64,000 bases of DNA from Desulfoscipio geothermicus (GTDB lineage: Bacteria; Bacillota; Desulfotomaculia; Desulfotomaculales; Desulfallaceae): positions 62,001 to 126,000 of the forward strand of contig JAENZP010000004.1 in assembly GCA_016841205.1 (NCBI GenBank). Reading direction: 5' to 3'. This document shows, one piece after another, positions 26,522-34,841 of the stretch. The position numbers and the translations under genes are program-made. Numbering within the stretch: position 1 is the first letter of the stretch; every line of letters starts with the position of its first letter. The notes beneath the pieces were generated by a model that was not told the DNA's origin, ran no database searches, and was given only the letters and a program-made list of their open reading frames with translations.

Positions 26522-26544
26522 AGCAAGAACGGTCCCCACTTGCT
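26522..26544. repeat. Second REP-like hairpin with the same core
   Basis: AGCAAG and CTTGCT flank a core that reads TGGGGACCGTT on the minus strand. The core matches the element at 21693-21722, while the paired flanks differ, yet remain complementary. Confidence 0.45.
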
Positions 26545-26558
26545 AGGGTGATATATAA

Positions 26559-28352
26559 ATGGATGATTCAATATACAAGAGCTACCAAATTAAAAGAGAA
26601 AAAGTTTCGACAAAACTGTCTGCCATTAATAAGCAAAATGACTTGTTGGTAATCCTGCGTCCGCTGGTTTTCCTAGCCGCGGTGGGTTTTTCCCTGGCAT
26701 ACTCTTTGGGGTCAGCAAAACCCGGTTACCTATTTGGCATTGGTTTGCTGGCCATAATTTTTATTTGGATGATTATGAAACACAAACGAATAAAAGCTCA
26801 GTTCAACTATTGGGAATCGTTAGTAAGCATTAATGATAACGCCATCCGTCGCCTGGATGGCCATTGGGTGGAGTTTTCCAATAACGGGCAGCGGTTTATA
26901 AACCCTGAACACCGTTATTCTTTGGACTTGAACATATTTGGACAGGGGTCATTATTCCAATATATAAATGCTGCCACCTCTCTGGTGGGAGAAGACAGGT
27001 TAGCTCAAATGCTTAGTTCCCCGGCCGAATTACCGGAAATTGATCACCGTCAGCAAGCTCTCCGTGAACTAAGCCTGCGGCTGGATTGGCGTCAGCATTT
27101 TCAGGCCACAGGCATGTTGGAAAACGGTAAAAAAACCGGTGATTTGGAAAAACTGCTGGCCTGGGCGGAAGAGAGATTATTATTTACAAACAAATATACA
27201 TCATTGCTCCTGATAACTCCGGTTATCACCCTTATTTTAGCTGTTCTAGGCTATTTTCATTTTATCCCCTGGTATATTTGGGCTTTTCCTTTTGCGATAC
27301 AGATAGTTATAGTAGCATTAATGGGAAAAACCGTCCAGCAAACCTTTGTAAAAACCAGCAACACAGTAAATGAATTAAAGCGCTATTCGGTACTATTGAC
27401 TTGTATAGAATCGGAAAATTTTGCGGCTCCACTGTTGAATAATTTACGGAATAAGCTAATCAGAGGCAGCGATGCTCCGTCACGGCAGATTAAACAGCTT
27501 TTCACAATAGTGGAAATGACCAATATGCGTTATTCCAGCCTACATCCCATTATTAATATCAGCCTTTTATGGGACATGCAAACACTGGTCAAACTGCAAA
27601 AATGGAGAAGCACCTCCGGTCGTTTGCTGAGAACGTGGATTGAGGTGATTGCTGAGTTTGAAGCCTTATCCAGCCTGGCCGGCCTGGTCTATGATCACCC
27701 CGGTTGGGTAATGCCTGAAATAAATGACGCCAAACCTACGCTTAAGGCAGTTGCGCTGGGGCACCCACTGATCAAAGACGAAATGCGCGTTTGCAATGAT
27801 GTCGAGCTATCCGAGCCGGGTACGGTTTTGCTCATTACCGGCTCTAATATGTCCGGTAAAAGTACCCTTCTTAGAACCGTGGGGATTAATTTAGTGCTTG
27901 CCTATGCCGGGGCTCCTGTGTGCGCCGGGCAGTTCAGGTGTTCTCTGATGGATGTGTATTCCAGTATCTATATTAATGATAACCTGGAGAAAAATATCTC
28001 CAACTTTTATGCAGAATTGCTGAGAATCAAGTTGCTGGTGGACGCCGCCAGAACCGGTAAACCAATGATTTTCCTGATTGATGAAATTTTTAAAGGAACC
28101 AATTCCAAGGACAGAATTTTAGGCTCTAAAGCGGTGATTAAAAATTTGCATGAGCTGGGTGCAATCGGACTGGTATCCACTCACGACCTGGAGTTAAGTG
28201 AACTGGAAGATGTAATTCCTTTAATCAAGAATTATCATTTTACCGATAAGATTAGTGGTAAGGAAATCACATTTGATTACCGCCTCAAACCCGGAGTTTC
28301 GAAATCAACCAATGCCCTGGCTTTGATGAAGATTATTGGTCTTGAGCTATAG
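26559..28352 (+). CDS. Membrane-anchored MutS-like ATPase (MutS7-type)
   Basis: A 597-residue protein with a MutS-type ATPase at the C terminus: Walker A 'GSNMSGKST', Walker B 'FLIDEIF', followed by 'GTNSKDR' and the 'STHDLEL' switch. It has no mismatch-recognition domain. In its place are two pairs of hydrophobic helices, near residues 32-70 and 215-255, which suggests a membrane-bound protein. This architecture matches the little-studied MutS7 group. Its role is unknown; a DNA-repair function is not implied. It lies downstream of the exporter genes with a 65-bp gap and could be cotranscribed. Confidence 0.88.
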   Translation: MDDSIYKSYQIKREKVSTKLSAINKQNDLLVILRPLVFLAAVGFSLAYSLGSAKPGYLFGIGLLAIIFIWMIMKHKRIKAQFNYWESLVSINDNAIRRLDGHWVEFSNNGQRFINPEHRYSLDLNIFGQGSLFQYINAATSLVGEDRLAQMLSSPAELPEIDHRQQALRELSLRLDWRQHFQATGMLENGKKTGDLEKLLAWAEERLLFTNKYTSLLLITPVITLILAVLGYFHFIPWYIWAFPFAIQIVIVALMGKTVQQTFVKTSNTVNELKRYSVLLTCIESENFAAPLLNNLRNKLIRGSDAPSRQIKQLFTIVEMTNMRYSSLHPIINISLLWDMQTLVKLQKWRSTSGRLLRTWIEVIAEFEALSSLAGLVYDHPGWVMPEINDAKPTLKAVALGHPLIKDEMRVCNDVELSEPGTVLLITGSNMSGKSTLLRTVGINLVLAYAGAPVCAGQFRCSLMDVYSSIYINDNLEKNISNFYAELLRIKLLVDAARTGKPMIFLIDEIFKGTNSKDRILGSKAVIKNLHELGAIGLVSTHDLELSELEDVIPLIKNYHFTDKISGKEITFDYRLKPGVSKSTNALALMKIIGLEL

Positions 28353-28662
28353 CCACAGAAGCACGATATCCCATTTGTACAGCTTTCCTCCGGAGTGGCA
28401 AAACAACGATTTATGTTGGGACCTTTAATATAGCTCTGGACAACCGGGTAAGGAATTGTTATTCTCATCTTGTATGGGACTTCATGTCACCATCTTAGAG
28501 CATAGGGAGAGGGGTGGCCAAACTCCATACCTCCTTACGCTCCAAATGATGAAGAAGCCATCTCCTTGATTACGTTCACACAGGGGATGGCCTGTTCTAC
28601 TTTTACCGTCATCATATCCATCTTATCCCTGACAGGTCAGGACCTATCCTTGTATTCGGAAC
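28353..28662. other. Unexplained intergenic segment after the MutS-like gene
   Basis: About 310 bp without a convincing gene. It is richer in GC than usual intergenic DNA here, has a 9-bp stem GCCATCTCC/GGGGATGGC (with one G-T pair), and is followed by a very good terminator. On the minus strand one finds only short frames. It may be a decayed insertion-sequence end or a structured RNA; I cannot decide. Confidence 0.3.
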
Positions 28663-28699
28663 AGAGATACTTAACGTAATAAGGTATCTCTATTTTTTT
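28663..28699 (+). terminator. Strong Rho-independent terminator
   Basis: AGAGATAC/GTATCTCT stem around a 13-base loop, followed by A and seven Ts. It ends transcripts coming from the MutS-like gene or from within the preceding unexplained segment. Confidence 0.85.
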
Positions 28700-28771
28700 G
28701 TGTAAAAAATTATACTATTGCTGTAACATTTTCCTTAGTACGGATACTAATAACCGGGAGCGTTTTTTGAT

Positions 28772-29287
28772 ATGGCCATTTCCACTATAGAAAAACTTTA
28801 TCTGCGTTATAGAGTATCGATTTTTCGATATTTATATCGGATTGGCGGAGATTATCATCTGGCTGATGAGCTAACCCAGGAAACCTTTTGCCGGGCATTT
28901 GTATCCCTAAAAAACTTTCGTGGTGAATCTGCCCTGTCCACCTGGTTGTTTCGCGTAGCCTATTATGTCTACACCGGCTACTTGCGAGGCCGTCCCGGAG
29001 AGCACAATTTGCCTCTAAACAATAATATTCCTGACGTGAACAGCGCAAGTGATCCGTCCCGGCATCTGGAAGAAGCAGAAAACCGGCGGTTGGTACGGCT
29101 GGCACTAGAACAACTGCCTGTAGATTACCGTACTGTGATAATTCTAAGGGAACAGGAAGGATTAACTTTTGAGGAAATAGGGGACATACTGGGCAAATCC
29201 CCAGCTACAGCGCGAGTAACCCTTTTCCGGGCTAAACAAAAATTTCACCAACTACATAAACAACTAGAAGGTGATGACCATGACTAA
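28772..29287 (+). CDS. ECF sigma factor
   Basis: A 171-residue RNA polymerase sigma factor. Region 2 shows the canonical 'HLADELTQETFCRAF' core-binding helix and 'FRGESALSTWLFRVAY' -10 segment; region 4 shows 'EEIGDILGKSPATARVTLFRAK'. The next gene, whose start lies inside this one, codes for a zinc-finger anti-sigma factor, so this sigma is held at the membrane until an envelope signal arrives. ATG start with GGGAG ten or so bases before it. The contrast with the degenerate sigma-like genes at 10357 and 30784 is clear. Confidence 0.95.
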   Translation: MAISTIEKLYLRYRVSIFRYLYRIGGDYHLADELTQETFCRAFVSLKNFRGESALSTWLFRVAYYVYTGYLRGRPGEHNLPLNNNIPDVNSASDPSRHLEEAENRRLVRLALEQLPVDYRTVIILREQEGLTFEEIGDILGKSPATARVTLFRAKQKFHQLHKQLEGDDHD

Positions 29288-30752
29288 GTATGAATGCGAA
29301 ATAATTAAAGATCTTTTACCTCTGTACGCAGACGGTGTGGCCAGCGAGGCCTCTTTGGAGATGGTGGAACGCCACCTGGCAGAATGCGCATCTTGCCGGA
29401 AACTGCTAAATGAATACATGCAGCCTGTTTTTGCGGAATCCCCTGCAGCTAAAACTTCTCTCGTATCCGGTTTAGATAAAGCCTGGGGACGCCTGCGCCG
29501 GGTGGCAGCTGTTTTTATGGTATGTATAATCATTACTGCTACTACCATCGCCTGGGCCTCATACCAAACGGGGCGAAATATGGCTTTGCGAGACCCGTCA
29601 TTCCAACAGGCAGAACAGATGAATCTCTTTACCGAGGTAAACCAGTCCAAAAAGTTAGGCCCCTATACTATTACAGTGGATAAAATATTGCTGGATTCCG
29701 CCCGGACCACCGTTTTTTACAGTGTCGATCCGCGTCTGGAGGGAGATAGCAATATCTATATCAATATGGACGACAATAAAGGTGTGCATTATGACCCACG
29801 CGGCGGCAGGTGCATACAGGGTAAATATTTTGTATACGATCTGGAACCGGTTAATTTAGATGCCCATAAATTAACTCTGTCCTTTAATAACGGTGAAACG
29901 CCGGGGGAAACGCGGTTTGAAATACCGGTTGACCCTACCATCGTGGCCCAAAATACAAGGGAGTTTTATCCTAACCTGAAAAAAACAATAGAGCCTGTAG
30001 AACTGGCCCTGGACCGGGTAGTGCTGGGCCTTTCAGAAAGCATTATCTTTTTCCGGGTGCGCTGGCCGCAGGACCCGTCAATAGCCGGTGTGGGCATTGG
30101 GTTGGATAGTCCCATGTATACCGTTATGGGACCCAATGGGCCGACCAGCGTGGAAAGCCGGGGTAGCAGCACTCCACCGGCACCGATGATTAAAGAATAC
30201 GGCGCCTTTCTACCCGGTCACTGGGCGGATCTAATTGACGTAACTAACGGCAAAAGAATCAAGCTCAATGAAACCCGTACCCAAACCGATCCGGTAACGG
30301 GTGGGATTATGGGTACGTTCCACTTTGAACCCGTAGACCCGTCGGCCAGGGAATTAAAGCTGACCTCGCCGCCGCTGTACCTATATCATTTTCCGGAAAA
30401 GGAACAAACCTTGGAGTTTACCTGTCCCGCACAAGGGGAACAGGAGCTAAATGGTGTCTTTAGTTATGGGCCGGTGACTTATAACCTGGAAAAGGTGGTT
30501 ATAGAAGATAAACAGCTAGTCTGTTACTTCATTTTAAAAGGGACAGGTGATAAACCACCACATTATTACCGCCCTGAATTTCGTATTAAAGATAAAGAAT
30601 ATTGGAAAAAGCATATCCGCATGGAATGGCTTGATGATAATCATGTCAGGGTTTTCTTCCCCATTCCTGAGAACGACCGGGTTACTATGCAATTGAGAAG
30701 TATGGGTGAGATGTTGCCCAAGGTTGATTTTGAACTTGATGCCGCACGTTAA
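29280..30752 (+). CDS. Zinc-finger anti-sigma factor with large extracytoplasmic domain
   Basis: A 490-residue membrane protein. Residues 1-45 form a zinc-binding anti-sigma domain with an early Cys ('YECEII') and 'HLAECASC' (H-x3-C-x2-C). A single membrane helix follows near residues 76-93, then about 390 residues outside, rich in beta strands and similar in style to the DUF4179/DUF5643 sensors. It would bind and inactivate the sigma factor encoded upstream, whose gene it overlaps by 8 bp. ATG 29280 follows AGAAGGTG; GTG 29271 is also possible. Confidence 0.88.
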   Translation: MTKYECEIIKDLLPLYADGVASEASLEMVERHLAECASCRKLLNEYMQPVFAESPAAKTSLVSGLDKAWGRLRRVAAVFMVCIIITATTIAWASYQTGRNMALRDPSFQQAEQMNLFTEVNQSKKLGPYTITVDKILLDSARTTVFYSVDPRLEGDSNIYINMDDNKGVHYDPRGGRCIQGKYFVYDLEPVNLDAHKLTLSFNNGETPGETRFEIPVDPTIVAQNTREFYPNLKKTIEPVELALDRVVLGLSESIIFFRVRWPQDPSIAGVGIGLDSPMYTVMGPNGPTSVESRGSSTPPAPMIKEYGAFLPGHWADLIDVTNGKRIKLNETRTQTDPVTGGIMGTFHFEPVDPSARELKLTSPPLYLYHFPEKEQTLEFTCPAQGEQELNGVFSYGPVTYNLEKVVIEDKQLVCYFILKGTGDKPPHYYRPEFRIKDKEYWKKHIRMEWLDDNHVRVFFPIPENDRVTMQLRSMGEMLPKVDFELDAAR

Positions 30753-30783
30753 CCGTATTTTAAAACGAGAAGGTGAAGGAAAT

Positions 30784-31272
30784 ATGCCCAAACTGGAAGA
30801 AATGTCTAAGCAAGGTAATTCTTCCGAGCAAATAGTAAATTTACTCTACAACACTGGTTATAGGTTAACCGGCAGTCATAAGGAAACCCAAGCACTGTTA
30901 ACGGGCGTTTTTAACGCATTAAACGGTAATATAAATATAAATATAGCCCTGAAAAACCTGTGTTTATTATACATAAATAAAACCACATCCAGCCCGGGCA
31001 AAGGTTTAACTCAAGATAAAAGCAGCCCGCCGGTAAAAGACAATAGTACAAACAAAATCCAAGAAGCACTTTTAACGCTAGCGCCTACAGAAAGGTTAGT
31101 GTTGGTTTTGCGAGAATTATTAGGATTAAATTATTTCCAAATAGCAGAGATGACCGGCATGGAAAATACGGCTGTATCCCGGCTGTTGCATACGGGACGG
31201 TGGGCCTTACGAAAACAATTGGCCCCTCCCCCGGGTCAAAACAGACTACCCGAATATTTTATTGTGAAGTAA
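30784..31272 (+). CDS. Sigma-factor-like protein with degenerate region 2 (paralogue)
   Basis: A 162-residue paralogue of the protein encoded at 10357-10896. Shared features are 'LLYxTGxRLTGxH' near the N terminus, 'LxNLC..I.KTT' in the middle and a C-terminal sigma region 4 ('LGLNYFQIAEMTGMENTAV', 'GRWALRKQL'). The canonical region 2 helix and -10 reader are missing. It follows the anti-sigma gene after 31 bp, so it may be the third gene of that operon and could act on the same sigma/anti-sigma pair. The ATG is set by GAAGGTGAAGGA; the frame extends upstream into the anti-sigma gene without a binding site. Confidence 0.78.
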   Translation: MPKLEEMSKQGNSSEQIVNLLYNTGYRLTGSHKETQALLTGVFNALNGNININIALKNLCLLYINKTTSSPGKGLTQDKSSPPVKDNSTNKIQEALLTLAPTERLVLVLRELLGLNYFQIAEMTGMENTAVSRLLHTGRWALRKQLAPPPGQNRLPEYFIVK

Positions 31273-31303
31273 GTTCCAATTATGAAGGGAGAAAGAAAGC
31301 CAG

Positions 31304-31537
31304 ATGGATAACCTAATTGAATCTTTAGGTTTAAATATGACTCTTATAGCTCAGATATTTAATTTTATAATGCTGATCATATTTTTAATGGTGCCAATAG
31401 TGCTATTAATATACTTATTTTCTGTTATCAATGACATTAGACGTAGGGTCCACAATATAGAAAAAATCTTAATGGAAAATAAAAGAGCCTTCAAAATGAT
31501 TTTCCCTCTCAAGGTAAGAGGTTACTTTTTAATTTAG
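31304..31537 (+). CDS. Small single-pass membrane protein
   Basis: A 77-residue protein with one long hydrophobic segment (about residues 12-42) and a basic, coiled-coil-prone tail ('NDIRRRVHNIEKIL'). The start 'LNMTLIAQIFNFIMLIIFL' recalls the membrane stem of ATP synthase subunit b, but the long b-type dimerisation helix is absent. GGGAG lies rather far (about 13 bases) from the ATG. It lies 31 bp after the sigma-like gene and 39 bp before vanW, so it is probably in the same transcript. Function unknown. Confidence 0.6.
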   Translation: MDNLIESLGLNMTLIAQIFNFIMLIIFLMVPIVLLIYLFSVINDIRRRVHNIEKILMENKRAFKMIFPLKVRGYFLI

Positions 31538-31576
31538 CAATTGATATAGAAAAATATATCATTATGGAGTTTAGCT

Positions 31577-32401
31577 ATGGCGATACAACATGGCAAATAT
31601 TCGCGACCACAAATGCGTTCCAGGATACGTATGGCCATTGGGAGGTTTTACTTTACCTGGCGGCGCTATCTCGTATGGCTAATTAACCGGCCAAAATATT
31701 CCCGAATCAAGCCAAAGGAATCATTACAGTTCACTATTTATAAACATAAAACGCCGCTGCTGCGTGAATTGCGTAACGTGGACATGTGGCTTCAACATAA
31801 TAAAATAAAAAATCTGAAGATAGCTACAAAACGTCTTAATGGAATAATAGTAAATCCGGGCGAAACATTATCATTTTGGAGAGTGGTTGGTAGACCTTCT
31901 AAAATTAAAGGTTATGTAAAAGGTATGGTCTTATATAATGGTATGTTTAGGCCTGAGGTGGGCGGTGGACTGTGTCAGTTATCTAATTTAATATATTGGA
32001 TGACTTTACATACCCCTCTTATAGTAACTGAGCGATGGAGACATAGTTATGATGTCTTCCCGGATTCAAAACGCACTCAGCCATTTGGCAGTGGGGCAAC
32101 TGTAGCATATAATTATATAGACCTGCAAATAACGAATAATACTGATGAAATATACCAGCTTAATGTTTGGGTTGGAAATGTGCATCTGCATGGTCAATGG
32201 CGTTGCAGTCAACCTGCAAAATTATATTACCACGTGTATGAAACCAACCAAATCTTTACCCATGAACATTGGGGAGGCTGTATGCGTCATAATGTTCTAA
32301 GGCGCAAAGTTTTTGATACAAATGGTAAAGTGATTAGAGATGAATATATAACTAAAAATCATGCGGTTATGATGTATGTGCCTTTTTTGTCTGATGGTTA
32401 A
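31577..32401 (+). CDS. VanW-family protein
   Basis: A 274-residue VanW-like protein with the typical 'NPGETLSFW' and 'GGGLCQLSN' motifs and a C-terminal beta-rich part. VanW proteins accompany some vancomycin-resistance clusters and are common in Firmicutes wall-related loci, but their activity is not established. There is no signal peptide; the N terminus is strongly basic. No other van genes are nearby. Weak 'GGAG' about 10 bases before the ATG. It ends the plus-strand series of this regulatory island. Confidence 0.85.
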   Translation: MAIQHGKYSRPQMRSRIRMAIGRFYFTWRRYLVWLINRPKYSRIKPKESLQFTIYKHKTPLLRELRNVDMWLQHNKIKNLKIATKRLNGIIVNPGETLSFWRVVGRPSKIKGYVKGMVLYNGMFRPEVGGGLCQLSNLIYWMTLHTPLIVTERWRHSYDVFPDSKRTQPFGSGATVAYNYIDLQITNNTDEIYQLNVWVGNVHLHGQWRCSQPAKLYYHVYETNQIFTHEHWGGCMRHNVLRRKVFDTNGKVIRDEYITKNHAVMMYVPFLSDG

Positions 32402-32454
32402 ATAAAGGGTTAAAGTAATGAGGTCTTTCACATCAAATTAGAAAATCTGCAACT

Positions 32455-32607
32455 CTATCTGTATTTTCTTATTTTTTGCAATACGTCTTGAAATAATTTT
32501 ACGATTTGTTCACCAATATAATTTGCTGCGATCATAAAAACCTTTATGATAAATATCATTATTAAGAAAACGAGTAGGAATCTAAAAATATAATGCACAG
32601 TATCCAT
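32455..32607 (-). CDS. Small membrane protein, 50 aa
   Basis: The minus strand encodes 50 residues, 'MDTVHYIFRFLLVFLIMIF' at the start. Residues 7-27 form one membrane helix, and the C-terminal half is an amphipathic basic helix ending 'LQKIRKYR'. AGGAG stands eight bases before the ATG. It lies downstream of the PH-domain gene in the same direction, separated by about 150 bp. Such peptides often modulate membrane complexes; the family is not recognised. Confidence 0.55.
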   Translation of the reverse strand: MDTVHYIFRFLLVFLIMIFIIKVFMIAANYIGEQIVKLFQDVLQKIRKYR

Positions 32608-32753
32608 GTATAATTTTCTCCTAATATCAGTCAAATAACTGAAATAAAAGAAGTGTCAAACTTAATACATACGTTAAATTAATTAAACATTCACTTATCT
32701 AGTGTTCATTATAGCTTAATTTTTAGTTGTTCCGATAAGATATACCTGCGAGG

Positions 32754-33194
32754 TTATTTTTTTAATATTAAGTTTCTAACGCTTTCAGTAAAAGCTTCGG
32801 GTTCTGCCGGAGAGAGGAGATAAGGATCCAAATTGGCGGTTTTGACCCTTACCATGCGGTCCCAGCGGGTGGCATATACTTTGGCTGCGCTGCCGTCCTT
32901 CAGGGCGAAGAGGCCGGAATATCCCCAGTTTGTGTTACCTGATAACAGTGCCCCGTATTGCACCGGTCCGGTTATCTCGATCAATTTAATTTCACCGGCG
33001 GGGATGGTCTCTGAGGTAATTGGCGTGGAAATCACTATTCCCCGGGGCGTAACTTGGTAACTCCTGGGTGAGAATAAAAATGGAATTAACCATAGCAGGC
33101 CAAAACTGCATACGGCCAAGGCTATCATTGGCAGGCTCGACATTAATCTGTCCGTGTTATCCAGAGGTGCAAGCTTAAAATGGTGAGTCAACAT
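32754..33194 (-). CDS. Membrane protein with bacterial PH-like domain
   Basis: A 146-residue protein with one or two N-terminal hydrophobic helices (about residues 20-42) and a C-terminal PH-like fold starting 'YQVTPRGIVISTP' and including 'KVYATRWDRMVRV'. Bacterial PH domains of this kind are found in small membrane proteins of unknown role. AAGGAGGG precedes the ATG. It lies between the small membrane protein and the anti-sigma gene, all on the minus strand. Confidence 0.7.
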   Translation of the reverse strand: MLTHHFKLAPLDNTDRLMSSLPMIALAVCSFGLLWLIPFLFSPRSYQVTPRGIVISTPITSETIPAGEIKLIEITGPVQYGALLSGNTNWGYSGLFALKDGSAAKVYATRWDRMVRVKTANLDPYLLSPAEPEAFTESVRNLILKK

Positions 33195-33446
33195 GTTTTC
33201 CCTCCTTATTATAGCATCTTATAACGACTGCCATTATTTTATGGCTTAACAAATTATTTTGGAGATGACTTTATTGGATCTATTATAGGACAACCCGCTT
33301 TGTACTTTTTGCTGGTATTTTCTTTAGTTGGTTTATAAGAGATAGCTCAATTTGTAGAGCCTGCGTTTATTCTTATCTGCCAGAAGGCCCGCTCGGTTAA
33401 ATTATAAGGTACATCATTCAGGCATCCAACCGGCCCTCCGACTTGA

Positions 33447-34841
33447 TTAATAACAGCCTTCAGGAATCTGTATTGTGAAACTACCCAAATTGCCCCGGTA
33501 CTCCCAGTAACCCGCATTGACGAGTGCTACCGCTTTGCTGCCGGGTGGAAGCTCCCAGCTTAATTTTAATGCATATTCTTTTTTGGCTGCATCGCCGGTG
33601 GTTGCAGGTTGTTTCCCAACTGTCATACTAACTGAACTTTTTATTTCAGGCAGGTTTGTGCGATGCATTTTACCCTGCTCATCTAAAACTTGCCACTCCG
33701 GTATTGAAAAGGGCCAGGGATTTTTTTCGTCGGTGACATAACTTATTGTCGCCTCTCCTGTACGCCTATTTTGTAGTAAATCTATAATTTGCACTTCGCG
33801 CCCATCAGGCGCAAAGGATGATTGTTTGCCACTCAAAGGTATTCTTGTTTCACATTTTTGGTAAACCCGGCCCGCCAGTTCAAGCGTTACTTCCTGTGGT
33901 ACGGGGTCCAGGCGCTGGAATTCAAGGTCATAGGTCTGTTCCCAGGCATCACCTACCCTGGTGCCGTGAGCGTCTCCACCCCGGGGCTCTACCAAGCCAC
34001 TAGGCGTTATTAGCTTAACTACCCGGGAAGTAAGATCCGGAGCATGTTCTTCGCCTTTGTAGCGTAATTTAACTACCGTTTGAGTAGGCACCAGAACAAG
34101 TTCTTCAATAAAAAGAGTGCCATTGGGTATTGCAGTACTTTGATTGACGGATACACTACGGGTCAGTTCGGCTAAATCAGCCCTGGTAACGGGAAAGGAT
34201 ACATCCCAGTTTCCCTTCACATTACCAATCTGGCGTACGAGAAGTTTTATAGTACCGTTTTCCCCCGGCAGACCATCACTGAGCTCTAAACTGCCCACGA
34301 ATACGCCGTCCATGATATCCCCCCTCGCACCCATGCCGGACGCCAAGGAGCGGCCGTTAAAAAGAATATCGTGTCCACTGAATCCTCGTGTTGTAATACT
34401 GGCGGGGTTCCTACCTTCAACGGTATAGATTATCGTTGTCTGAGTCGGGTCGGCCAGTATACGGTGCACCCGGAAGGTGTATCCTTGATCTGTTTTTGCC
34501 ACCAGTACTTCTTGAAACATTTCGTGTTCTGCAGCCCACTGCCATCCCTTTTCAATGCCAGACCAATTCGCGATATACTGTCCCACTACAGGTAAATTTT
34601 CCACCGCCCAGCTGTGCGTTCCTGGCGAAGTGGTAATTATCGTTATAAAAATTACCACGGCTGCAGCCAAACTGCCCAGAATTTTTAAACGTTGATTTCT
34701 TTTTTCCTTTTTAGCAAGATCTCTAACCAGCTGTTCCAACCGCAGTGATTTTGCTGCAGGTAGTATATTGTCCGCAGCCCAGCTATTTAGTTCTTCCCGG
34801 ATGTTTTTTTCCTGCTCCGAGGATATATCATCGAAGTTCAT
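33447..34841 (-). CDS. Anti-sigma factor-like membrane protein, DUF4179 type
   Basis: A 464-residue protein with a short cytoplasmic part (1-52, no zinc-finger cysteines), one membrane helix near residues 53-70, and a long extracytoplasmic region with the DUF4179-like start 'PVVGQYIANWSGIEKGWQWA' followed by immunoglobulin-like beta repeats. Such proteins pair with SigV/SigX/SigM-type ECF factors, and here the ECF gene overlaps its start by 14 bp. GGAGGG is the binding site. It resembles the plus-strand anti-sigma at 29280 in size and outer domain but uses a different cytoplasmic module. Confidence 0.85.
   Translation of the reverse strand: MNFDDISSEQEKNIREELNSWAADNILPAAKSLRLEQLVRDLAKKEKRNQRLKILGSLAAAVVIFITIITTSPGTHSWAVENLPVVGQYIANWSGIEKGWQWAAEHEMFQEVLVAKTDQGYTFRVHRILADPTQTTIIYTVEGRNPASITTRGFSGHDILFNGRSLASGMGARGDIMDGVFVGSLELSDGLPGENGTIKLLVRQIGNVKGNWDVSFPVTRADLAELTRSVSVNQSTAIPNGTLFIEELVLVPTQTVVKLRYKGEEHAPDLTSRVVKLITPSGLVEPRGGDAHGTRVGDAWEQTYDLEFQRLDPVPQEVTLELAGRVYQKCETRIPLSGKQSSFAPDGREVQIIDLLQNRRTGEATISYVTDEKNPWPFSIPEWQVLDEQGKMHRTNLPEIKSSVSMTVGKQPATTGDAAKKEYALKLSWELPPGSKAVALVNAGYWEYRGNLGSFTIQIPEGCY

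Noticed and set aside
28277..28468. 63-codon minus-strand frame after the MutS-like gene
   Set aside because: It runs antisense into the MutS-like gene and shows no ribosome binding site.
33195..33446. Hydrophobic plus-strand frame between the PH-like and anti-sigma genes
   Set aside because: It reads like part of a membrane protein but has no start codon or binding site and lies between two minus-strand genes.
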